Origin: a virus
IMG/VR virus record: IMGVR_UViG_3300006641_000106
Span: 1 to 30,874 of that record
Length of the DNA stretch: 30,874 bases
Reading direction: 5' to 3' (one strand)
Below are positions 18,801 to 24,538 of the stretch, piece by piece. Position numbers and translations under genes: made by a program. The stretch's first letter is position 1. Each line of letters begins with the position of its first letter. Under the pieces are notes generated by a model. The model saw nothing but the letters and a program-made list of their open reading frames with translations. It had not been told where the DNA came from and did not search any database.

Positions 18801-20838
18801 GGCTGGCTATGAGCTTCTTGAGGCTCTGAGTTCGGCCGCGAAGATTCCAATCGCCAAATTGCTCGCTGATTACTGGGTGTCCTCCGTGCTTTCCGGCGTC
18901 AATACAGCGGCATCTATTGCAATGGCTGTGATGAGCGGTGGTTACGAGCTTACGACCGGCGCATTCCGCATACTCCGTGCCGGATTCACCAATCCGAAGG
19001 AACTCCCGGCTGAAATTGCAGCTTCGTTCAAGGCGATGGCAGAGTTCCTCAAGGCATTCGGTCGTGAAGGCCGTCTGGCATGGCAGTATCTCGTCACTGG
19101 CGACCGGGCGTTCCTTGATCCTTCGATGAACACGGTCCTGAACGACCTGAATTACGACAGCATCGGCAAGACGGTTTCGCTGGCCGAAAAGATGGCGAAG
19201 TCCGACAAGATCATGCAGCGCGTGATGGGTATCTGGATGCGCTCTGTGAGTCGCCTTCTGACCGCTCTGGACTCGTTCAACAGCGGAGTGACGAAAGCTG
19301 GGGCGTTGCCTATTGTTTTCCGCCAACTCAATCTGGACGCGGAAAGCCTGAAGCAGGCCACCGAGAAATATAATCTCCAGCTTTACCGAGACAGGGTAAT
19401 CCAGCGTGACTTTAACGGAAACAAACCAACCACAGCGCACGACAAGGCATTAGTGGACTCCTACGCCAAGGCTGAAATGATGGCAGACCTTCAAGAGTTC
19501 GGCAAATTCAGCGAGAACGCCGACTTCTTTGGTCAGCAAGGCGCGATGACTCTTGATCCGACTGGCGTTGGCGGATTCATCTACTCATCCATCAAGTCAT
19601 TCACAGGTGGAGCAACCAACCGTGCTGACAAGTTCCTCGCCGAAGCTGAACTCGAATGGAAGCAAGCTGATGGCGCAGACAAGACGGCCAAAGGTCTTCA
19701 GCTTGCATTCGCCTACTTCCTTCAGTTTGGAGCCTACAACATCGCAAACTTGGCTGGCCTTCGCTTCGCACGTTTCGCTGGAAACAAGTTCAACCAAGGA
19801 TTGAGCTTCATTCCGGGGATTGGGATGCTTCGCATGTATGAGGCGACGGTCAAAGATTCCAAGATCGAAGCCAAAGAAGCCTTCACCGACATGATTCTGC
19901 GTAATCAGACGGCTGGCCTTCTCTTTGCTATAATCGGTGGAATGGCAATTAAAGCCATCATGGACGAGCCTGACGACGAGAAGCGTGGATTTTTCTGGAA
20001 CGGCGGATGGGCAAACCTCACACCGGATCGCAAGCAACAGAAGCTCGCAGCCGGTCAGAAGGAATACACCATCGGTATTCCCGGAGGTATTTCATTCAAC
20101 TACCAAAACTGGCCTATCTCGCCCATCATGGCCGCGATTGGAAGCCTCTCCGACCTTGTTCGCTTCTCTCCCGAACAATGGAACGAGAAGTCCATCGCCG
20201 ACCGATTGGTTTCGGCTGCCGCATCTGGCGTGTTTTCTGCCGGTGAAATTCCCGCTCTCTCCGGCTTCCAGACCCTTTTCGGCAACAACCTGTCCTCCAA
20301 AGACCCGAACGAGAAGCGCCTTGACCGATTCGCTAAGGTGATGGCTGGATGGGGTGGAGGCTTCGTGCCTCGCATCCTCAAGGACATCGACTTTATGGCC
20401 GATCCGGGGCTGCGTAAATACGAATCACTTTGGGAGCAAACAGCGTCTCATATCCCAGTTTACCGCCGCTACTCAGGCGAGGAATACTACGACATCCTCG
20501 GCAAGCAGATTGAGCGCAAGGTCTGGCCGGGATCGCGTGAGTTTATGGAGCTTGAAAGCGCCCCTGAATACCGCACTCTCGGCAAGCTAAACAGCCGTGG
20601 AATCTGGCTTACTCCCGCCAACGCCGAGCACCGCATGGTGGGTAAGGGCCGATTCAAGCGCAAATTAACACAGGAAGAGGCTGATGCCTACTCGCTGGAA
20701 ACCGGCAAGGGCTACCGCCAGATGCTACTTCGCTACGGCAGTCGTCTTGAACAGATGCCGACAGAGCGTGCCCGCGCCTTCCTGATGGACAAAGCTGACG
20801 AGGTGCGTGACCGTGCGTTGCAGAAGATCACACGATGA
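9850..20838 (+). CDS. Giant polyvalent ejection-type protein (two zinc-peptidase motifs, ADP-ribosyltransferase-like, LPD modules)
   Basis: Predicted product is 3662 residues, about 400 kDa, in one uninterrupted frame. Visible order: Gly/Ala-rich membrane-active-looking N-terminus (about 62-200); Pro-rich linkers with small modules near 452-540, 681-742 and 888-975; a zincin motif HENGH at 1246-1250 with Glu near 1299; an LPD23-like region starting near 1378 (TGWFPGPYDGKMRWEV) that carries a second zincin motif HEIQH at 1614-1618 and GEIEAR near 1732-1737; an ADP-ribosyltransferase-like domain about 1815-2075 (WHGT 1819-1822, E2015 in PESYVVFS); a winged-helix-like segment about 2080-2170; long Lys/Glu-rich helices about 2400-2990; an LPD38-like region from about 3004; and a hydrophobic segment near 3350-3370. 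Known: phage polyvalent proteins combine peptidase, ADP-ribosyltransferase and other effector domains and are thought to be ejected with the DNA to disarm the host. Domain names are from memory of motifs. An ATGA overlap couples it to the next gene. Confidence 0.88.
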   Translation: MATWHELTRDPEYQALSQKAKALVKQGFFQQQIANDPEYQSFSPETQKAIADDFWNTPDDTGQGYVSSMLGSAGRGFGEIVPGTVTGVGALLGSEGIQGAGESLREGLEYIAPVNPIYQDDLAMKGMNVLGTVGSIMATGGIGGAAGRGLAAEGIAAAGTQAAKQALARQAIQRGASSALYGTGFAQGAAQKAEENKRLGMEGPEAYLNLIGGGLSEVLPEMLPFGTALETASARRMLGGVDEAGKVIPGIRMSAAQEALEGGTTQSLSNLSTQLTAPEGVETPGLFEGFGEAALWEGVGGSMFGAINKLGRTPLDKQTEAQNRIATEAGAIPTNAVPEQTNEQKLAAMQAGGTTVVDPDGKTAVLVEPPKVAPTDPGIQAAKDLVTPTAAVPGAEQTAVLADEQIQQNEDLAKNIAASMPAPPTEPTVQPVKTAEAVESEVTGIEPTSSISDYDVDEVADTWLSTQPKGMAESIAKNAQQAVNENRPFFGGFVDENGDLVLGRFAAYRQALRRIGKDVDINNPIGDLQRWKKSGVKNYPIIDYVPAPLSQISSVTPSLETEMPEKPSQTITGSNGEIAPEMPVQPQAGEAMAFPPAPSLQEGGSILERAIINNPPSVSPLIQPATPQENAPDQIPDTESLRQEPEDRVESRETKKTGVSDQLLSPAAGEEKVAGSKTPKGQIVHVPGWGDRIQGVEKGSKLKLIDGSIADGTVLGRSVNGMFDMSDGSVIDTSFVSAFKPAGEKSFVNVLKKQPATSGLVEVSDSERGGTWYVPRNQWESESSLLDQVDPNNPTISKAIRPRDKLREVVASKPQQPITPQGTPTPATEGMPTSRDVGTSFQPGATGEPVQAAPPAAQAVKATAPGPVSGKKPTTLDLARQELEQARGVKPNWAPKAERFAQIYEGEDIRPEIAAKNGEALMSAIQNKQWTDLLHPDNKVSRKVWKEWTGKALPAGLKASQKAFKDFLDAAYPSSQQTTAAVKQTPAPSRKGAGAAGVTERQPSGGSIPEVASSETQETQPSTKENDAVAKIDRLVSSGAKPEEMDKFVKSLSDDEFNALVESEAFDVDTKLAIKPKDTYDAKRIKRRKFVDQINATAVQSKKTAEEIFKEEEAALERQRKLDERIRQSLNSIIDPEKTNIVQGTVSAADAEAARRVLNNSGEIPNAFLTRIYASPEAFLAEKSNQRYFPSSYARLQAESNIEGLFERGQTLIFANKIGVSDLDRRIGENLGISPEQAAARRVIAHENGHRSVALFTASEKREFLGYLRRKYNDAQIDNLVRVYSEYADWRTNLESRNEALEELFLKDFERLEKIPTGGIWDDIVQFLKRVWRRLTGRKGDPTLQDMKDVVRLLRNAMRRTAVPSFTTKDGGDVKLSYAGEKAIENLPEERRQFMRDSLDTAKAMAAAGKDSEEIRAVTGWFPGPYDGKMRWEVPDNKATESLEGTFAARSNAKESSEEQRRRLYFSHPKNVREYEIEPFKASFFGKKTYRAYKKYAPMDSLLRSNRVDFLESEPLGVFATEAEAQAAIDLDKAQFESRRMEAIRNTSSFDIRFKDVLQHPELFAAYPKFQNVKVSMAPAFFDIFQGVQGWYNDKTNTINVTPYASNKLSTLLHEIQHLIQNEENFARGSNLDEAFSGVSQQAILEKAKEIADSIRAQQEVLKGYMRNRLADLDRATTAEEKEIADRGIQTIGKWFNSEQKTLEALESGDLEKISNVVQNRYSGEFYERVAGEIEARDVQARQKLTPEQRKAIAPYSSENIAKEDAIVMFGGGGAQMSMASMSSQDAEYLAALESGDMEKAQRMVDEAAKAAGYDTEVWHGTDEDFTVFGEQRTAYGFFFAPDKRTAEYYGPARKYSLRINKLADLTDPAVFDEVAGEAIWSDTKERKKEDVDAWIESVVKDTPNGRAFAANALGLSESEMAEFESFEDIISELQKEWEGVVETVEADYPKALESLDKAAPQFNQEVEDARQAHDNLEQSWYMEYQDDFIRAAQTLGYDGVFMYDPAGSTGGSPESYVVFSPEQIKSADPVTYGEAGNVIPLSQRFQAASPDIRFSRVEYASDYSAASSAGAQLARDTIYDDRIIEMRDAIRRAYEAMPKPNSVAVPIGELFAKTEELMPGVTQDEFSNVLQDLFEDNGAVLQEGESAFDVFTPEGRRAGFAVIMPKRAVASRVETEGEAVKNFQEEIEAIEGNSLNAFSKARPMEGADAEIYTVKPSKFYKQVANDFVNKLIDEGNSIESIGESLFSEDFLQEVGIKNNMPALVMLVAVVKDRVSKQSRDTSDGDTGNLRRVILQKLDRRLAGYWQNLGTNSGRAQGIRSYITKSPEFSWMFIFDRANENLEKEGKLAAARVASDLPQTADNLQKTDAKAGEDAGEQVADDLEDNQDAIDLAEGEATLDQKGKTLWEKFKDLIRKRGIAMRALNALRAGNKAKASISSEERNTISQMSEEELVKFIAGIDKEMAGVFDEFTKTPATRKKREKMVATAKKRVEQGKPIDVTSVNTADVIDGIFVGFNDRESIINEVGDTLLKAAEQRKVKPKQKTAIQDLIAAIRQTLTANLKGEQIKADQPSLGKLLGKTFAQQGSEAALFAKSWEDGRKKVRAMLAEMGVDEASLDEELDAIMPPTPTLAYAPAAAKKAINVAIKEAGLTPQDALSNPAFFRESIMAKFNEAAEKDNLTEEGWNQSGKALAEKAINEFIDNARIKAEKRSAESKAKMEKRKVEIADKRASQLIYSVEERFRQGEKDLQTSKSGDSINKAFRDQVKDPVSKFEFFQRLAKLNVSQNVSEHLFRTAAREKADLKAMEAFRRLEGPNALQTMQREISALRPGEQAPFSKQIPWRKLLSQKAATVKIYRQRIFDTISSEESFADLDDAQKAKLADLLTKAWESKREAILDRMVKNVINQEQAAGRLTKEGADALRSQRQKLVEDINLGILDEDRLMKHLADKFGIKSEFTEAERANIDRLLDILQDDKLNEVKRNKAGYELLEALSSAAKIPIAKLLADYWVSSVLSGVNTAASIAMAVMSGGYELTTGAFRILRAGFTNPKELPAEIAASFKAMAEFLKAFGREGRLAWQYLVTGDRAFLDPSMNTVLNDLNYDSIGKTVSLAEKMAKSDKIMQRVMGIWMRSVSRLLTALDSFNSGVTKAGALPIVFRQLNLDAESLKQATEKYNLQLYRDRVIQRDFNGNKPTTAHDKALVDSYAKAEMMADLQEFGKFSENADFFGQQGAMTLDPTGVGGFIYSSIKSFTGGATNRADKFLAEAELEWKQADGADKTAKGLQLAFAYFLQFGAYNIANLAGLRFARFAGNKFNQGLSFIPGIGMLRMYEATVKDSKIEAKEAFTDMILRNQTAGLLFAIIGGMAIKAIMDEPDDEKRGFFWNGGWANLTPDRKQQKLAAGQKEYTIGIPGGISFNYQNWPISPIMAAIGSLSDLVRFSPEQWNEKSIADRLVSAAASGVFSAGEIPALSGFQTLFGNNLSSKDPNEKRLDRFAKVMAGWGGGFVPRILKDIDFMADPGLRKYESLWEQTASHIPVYRRYSGEEYYDILGKQIERKVWPGSREFMELESAPEYRTLGKLNSRGIWLTPANAEHRMVGKGRFKRKLTQEEADAYSLETGKGYRQMLLRYGSRLEQMPTERARAFLMDKADEVRDRALQKITR

Positions 20839-21467
20839 AGACAATCATCCGCACCATCGAAATCCCGAAGTTCACCAAGGGGCGCATCCAAGCCTTGTTT
20901 CCGGGCTACTCGCTGATCGGCGATCCGTATGGCTGGTTTTACCCTGTGGAACAAACCAAGGTGGTCGTGGTCAGCTATGGATGGTCCAGCCTGATTGAGG
21001 CCGTGAAGGCGCACATGAAGGGCAACGGCATCGAAGAACCGCTAACCTTGGAGCTGCAAATGGCCGATTTCATGTGCCAGCATGTGCCGGAATGGTGCGA
21101 GGCCATCAGCGCCGAAAAGGAGGCCAAGGTATCTGCATGGAAGATGATGAAGAGCTTTTACCGCGCCGTAGAGGCAACGTGGCATGAGGGCCAAGTCAAC
21201 CAAGAAGAGGCGGACAGACGCGCTGCCATTTGTGCCAAGTGCCCGAAGAACTCGGATAAAGTCACCGAGTTTTGCATAGGTTGTTTTGCTCGAAGCCTTG
21301 TGTCGAAGGTGAATGATCTGCTTGGCAGCAAGCGAACGGCGTATGACGAGAAGTTGAAGACGTGCGGAGCGTGCCACTGCCAACTTTCCTTGAAGGTATG
21401 GATGGCTAAGTCAGGCATGACCGACCCTGCGGTTCAGTGGGATGAGAACTGCTGGATGCGGGAGTGA
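20835..21467 (+). CDS. Cys-rich zinc-ribbon phage protein
   Basis: Predicted product is 210 residues, starting in an ATGA overlap with the giant gene. The N-terminal 75 residues are beta-like (MKTIIRTIEIPKF...). The C-terminal 80 residues carry paired cysteines: C133/C136, C147/C150, C177/C180/C182 and C206, in a CAKCP...CIGC...CGACHCQLSLKVW pattern that looks like two zinc-binding knuckles. Similar short Cys-rich tails occur in other phage proteins of unknown role. Coupling to the polyvalent gene suggests joint production, perhaps as an accessory virion or ejected factor (inference). The stop lies 3 bases from the convergent stop of the early operon. Confidence 0.62.
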   Translation: MKTIIRTIEIPKFTKGRIQALFPGYSLIGDPYGWFYPVEQTKVVVVSYGWSSLIEAVKAHMKGNGIEEPLTLELQMADFMCQHVPEWCEAISAEKEAKVSAWKMMKSFYRAVEATWHEGQVNQEEADRRAAICAKCPKNSDKVTEFCIGCFARSLVSKVNDLLGSKRTAYDEKLKTCGACHCQLSLKVWMAKSGMTDPAVQWDENCWMRE

Positions 21468-21487
21468 GAATTACTTCTCACATGACT
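21461..21487. terminator. Bidirectional hairpin at the convergent operon ends
   Basis: Perfect 7-bp arms gtgagaa (21464-21470) and ttctcac (21475-21481) around the 4-base loop ttac, with flanking ggagt/actcc able to extend pairing across a small bulge. It includes the stop codons of both convergent operons (TGA at 21465-21467 and TTA on plus at 21471-21473). There is no T-run on either side, so it could be a weak bidirectional terminator or an mRNA 3'-end stabiliser. Confidence 0.45.
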
Positions 21488-22742
21488 CCCAAGCGTCAGA
21501 ATTGCGACGACGAATGGTGACACCATTCTTTTGCAGCCATTCAAAAGTAACCTGAACTGGGCCGGAAGCAGCCAAATATTCAACGCTGCTATCTGTGACG
21601 GTTAAAATGCCGTAACGCTTGCCCGCCATCAAAAGCTCGTCTCCGCAGCGAACATCCTCCGGCCCAAGCGGCACCTTCGGCTTCTTCTCGCGCCATTTGA
21701 GGACGCGGTAGGCGGTGATGCCATCGCGTTCATTGTGTGTCCACGCATCTTCATAGTTGGAGGGCCTGCTGCCTGCTCGTTCGCAATGAAACCCATTGGC
21801 TAGTTTATACTCCCACTCCTCCACCTCCTCGTCATTCAACGGGCAAGGTCCGCCGTGCCACTCGATCCACGGGATTTCGTCGGGTTTGATTCGGTAGGTG
21901 TCCAACGGGTATTTCCAAGTAGGATGCGTGCAGTCAATCCAATGTCCGCGAATGCACCCCTGAATCACCTTCCCCTCCGCGTGCGCTTTTTTCAACTCGG
22001 CGTAGGGGTCAGAATTCGACGCCAGCAGCTTTCGCTGAAATTCAGCACCGAAAGCGCCGGGGATAGCTTCGGAGAAGACGTTATGCACGGCGACCGCTGG
22101 CTCTTTCTCGGCTGGCTGGAATGCTGCTAGGCTCGTTTCTTCTGGTGTGTCAGCGTAGCGCCAACCGATGACATCCCCTGGGGCCTTCGATCCGTCACAT
22201 AGTTTCAGCTCAGACCAGCGAACAGTTTTGGGGTTGCAGTCCAACATCGAGTAAAAACTGAACATCAACACGTCAACTCTGCGCTCCTCGTCACAAGGAC
22301 AAGGATCACCTGCGCGGTGCCAAGTCCATTCGTGGCCGGAGTGAGTGAAGAGAAGCGAGCGGGTGGTGCGCGTAGGTAAATGGCAAGAGGTCATCCGCGC
22401 CCCGAAGTCGAGGCCGATGCTGGACCACTTAGCTTGGGAAGGCAGAATAACTTCGTCGCCCTGTTCGCAGGCTTCCCCGTCGCAAAGCGGCCTTGTTCCG
22501 GGTGGCAGCATCTCGGCAGTCCATCCGTCCTCCCGATGCCACTTCATTACGGGCGGTGGCGTGGGAATGGTGAACGGTTTGGGTTTCTCAACAACCGTGA
22601 TGCCGGGACCAAAGCCGTATTGCTCGTAGCCTTTGGCGGCGAGTTCAGGCGTCAATTCTGCGGATTTTGGCTGCTCGGTCATGTTTCTCTCAATCCAATC
22701 AGCAGCGAGGCGGAGTTGTGCGGCGGTTTCGGAGGGTGTCAT
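21471..22742 (-). CDS. Modular unknown phage protein with repeated beta motifs
   Basis: Predicted product is 423 residues. Two related modules are visible: WTWHRAGDPCPCDEE...GDVIGWRY (about 139-197) and WIEWHGGPCPLNDEEV...DGITAYRV (about 288-347). Both have a W-x(n)-CP-[DN] start and end in a W/Y-R beta strand. Between them sits IRGHWIDCTHPTWKYPLD then YRIKPDE, a pattern I associate with short proteins from other phages. The N-terminal GDEVILPSQAKW and C-terminal CGDELLMAGKRYG also resemble each other. No enzyme motif was found. It is the last gene of the minus-strand operon, 35 bases after the primase-helicase. A fused array of small phage domains of unknown function is the best description. 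Confidence 0.6.
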   Translation of the reverse strand: MTPSETAAQLRLAADWIERNMTEQPKSAELTPELAAKGYEQYGFGPGITVVEKPKPFTIPTPPPVMKWHREDGWTAEMLPPGTRPLCDGEACEQGDEVILPSQAKWSSIGLDFGARMTSCHLPTRTTRSLLFTHSGHEWTWHRAGDPCPCDEERRVDVLMFSFYSMLDCNPKTVRWSELKLCDGSKAPGDVIGWRYADTPEETSLAAFQPAEKEPAVAVHNVFSEAIPGAFGAEFQRKLLASNSDPYAELKKAHAEGKVIQGCIRGHWIDCTHPTWKYPLDTYRIKPDEIPWIEWHGGPCPLNDEEVEEWEYKLANGFHCERAGSRPSNYEDAWTHNERDGITAYRVLKWREKKPKVPLGPEDVRCGDELLMAGKRYGILTVTDSSVEYLAASGPVQVTFEWLQKNGVTIRRRNSDAWESCEK

Positions 22743-22777
22743 ATCGAATCCAACCTTACGTTAATTGGTGGAGTGTG

Positions 22778-24538
22778 TCAAACGAGTTTGGAGTAGGTTC
22801 GGCGGATGGGGTCGTATTTCAGCTTGAACACATCAAGCCACCCCGTCTCGCGCTGCTTCTCGATAATCACCTCCGCATCGTGCATGGCCTTCTTTTGCTC
22901 GTAAGTCAGCCCCTCCTTCATCTTTTCGAGGTTGCGCTGAATCAGAACAATGTTGTCCACATTGTTTGTGAGCAGGCTACTCCCCTTGATGGAATACATG
23001 GACGGGCGATGCCCCTTCGGCGGGTTGATCGGCGGCTTGCCAAGGTGAGCCACCAGATGCACATGCGTCATGGTCTGCTTGGCGAAGTCTTGGAGCTTTT
23101 GCGTGAACTCACCCTGCGCCGGGAAATTCTCCTCCAGACCCGTGATACGCATCAGGGAATCAATGATGAAATGCTCGCAGCCGTAGCGGCGATAGGCAAA
23201 CTGCATCATCTCAAAAAGCTCATCTTGGGCAATAGAGCCAACGTGGTCAACGTAGGCCACGAAGTCCCCGGCATACTTGTAGAATCCCTCAACAGCCTCC
23301 GGTGTGGCTTTGCCGTGGAACGTCTCGATCAAACGCAACATCAGTTTGTGGCATGGCATCTCCAACGAGGCGACCATCATTCTGCGCTCATCGGCTAGGA
23401 GGTTGGACATCATAAAGTTTAGGAACGTGGTCTTTCCGGCGTGGCTATATCCTCCGGTGATCGTCACCTCGCCCGGACGCCACCAGAATCCTTCTTGTGT
23501 TGTATGCCACTCGGTCTTTTTGAGGAATGGCAGCGTGAATGGCTCATCCTTCAAAAGCATTTCGTTCTCCACCCGCTCCTTCAAATCCTTAGCCAAAACC
23601 AGCTTCTTGATCTGCGGAATCTTGGCGTTTTCCACCCAATCCTTCGCGTCGTCGGCAGTGTATCCGGCCTTCAGGCAGTCATTGGCGTCTTTCTTCGGTG
23701 TCGAAATAATCAGGCAGCGGTGCTTTCCAAGGCGGTTGACGACCGTTTCCATGAACTTCTTCCCCGGTCCGTCAGAATCAAAGGCGATGTAAATGGTCGA
23801 AAAGGCCTCCAAGTTCTCCCATTCGTATTCGATCCAACTCATTCCGGCCCCGTTAGGAATCGAAAGGGCGGCATATCCCCATTGGTGCCAAGTCATCGCG
23901 TCAATCTGCCCCTCCGCCAAGATGATCTTCCGGTTCCGGTAGTCCTGCTCAGTGAGCGATTGCCAGCCAAAAAGCGACGGGGCGCACTCGGCATCCTGCC
24001 AGACCCGTTTATTTGCCCCTAGAGTGCGGTAAGAACGGTTCAGGAGGGTTCCCGAGGGTGAATAGCTTGGAAACACTATCGCCTTCTTCTGAGGGCATCC
24101 TAGCACGGAATACGCGGCAATGGTCTTTTCGGTCAGCTTTCTCTCATTTTTGAGAAACAGCATCATCTGGCCGTTGGGATTCGGGGCGACGGCATTGATT
24201 TCCGGTGGAGTCTTGTAGGTCTTGGTTTTTTCCATCTTCACCGCGTCCACAATGCCGAGGTATTCCTTGACCTGTTTGACCGCCTCCGCTGCCGTGACAT
24301 TCTTGCAGAGACGCCAGAGGTCGATGAGGTCGCCGTGGTCGGAATCCGTTGACCAGTCCCGCCACTGGCCCGCATAGGTGCCGGTGATGGTGACTTTGAG
24401 GCTGTCGCCGGGTTTGCCGGTAACGTCGCCACAGACCCATTCGCGCCCGTTCTCCAGCTTTCCAGCCGGAAGGAGCATTTGAGCCACCTTGAGCGGGTTG
24501 CTGGCGAGGCGAGCCGAGATTTCCGTGAGAGTGACCAT
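22778..24538 (-). CDS. T7 gp4-like primase-helicase
   Basis: Predicted product is 586 residues. The N-terminal region (about 30-95) resembles the nucleic-acid-binding start of phage primases but lacks zinc-ribbon cysteines. The TOPRIM domain has E209/D213 (AEGQID) and D254/D256 (FDSDG). The C-terminal RecA/DnaB-like helicase has Walker A GGYSHAGKT (362-370), Walker B HFIID ending at D460, and a downstream HLVAHLGKPP segment. It would unwind the fork, and the TOPRIM would make RNA primers, although without a zinc ribbon template recognition must differ from T7. The ATG overlaps the stop of the preceding initiator gene (TAATG), with GGAG about 10 bases upstream, so it is translationally coupled. 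A replicative role with that initiator is strongly implied. Confidence 0.88.
   Translation of the reverse strand: MVTLTEISARLASNPLKVAQMLLPAGKLENGREWVCGDVTGKPGDSLKVTITGTYAGQWRDWSTDSDHGDLIDLWRLCKNVTAAEAVKQVKEYLGIVDAVKMEKTKTYKTPPEINAVAPNPNGQMMLFLKNERKLTEKTIAAYSVLGCPQKKAIVFPSYSPSGTLLNRSYRTLGANKRVWQDAECAPSLFGWQSLTEQDYRNRKIILAEGQIDAMTWHQWGYAALSIPNGAGMSWIEYEWENLEAFSTIYIAFDSDGPGKKFMETVVNRLGKHRCLIISTPKKDANDCLKAGYTADDAKDWVENAKIPQIKKLVLAKDLKERVENEMLLKDEPFTLPFLKKTEWHTTQEGFWWRPGEVTITGGYSHAGKTTFLNFMMSNLLADERRMMVASLEMPCHKLMLRLIETFHGKATPEAVEGFYKYAGDFVAYVDHVGSIAQDELFEMMQFAYRRYGCEHFIIDSLMRITGLEENFPAQGEFTQKLQDFAKQTMTHVHLVAHLGKPPINPPKGHRPSMYSIKGSSLLTNNVDNIVLIQRNLEKMKEGLTYEQKKAMHDAEVIIEKQRETGWLDVFKLKYDPIRRTYSKLV

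Noticed and set aside
22667-23398. 243-codon plus-strand frame opposite the primase-helicase
   Set aside because: Antisense shadow; the minus strand carries TOPRIM and helicase motifs.
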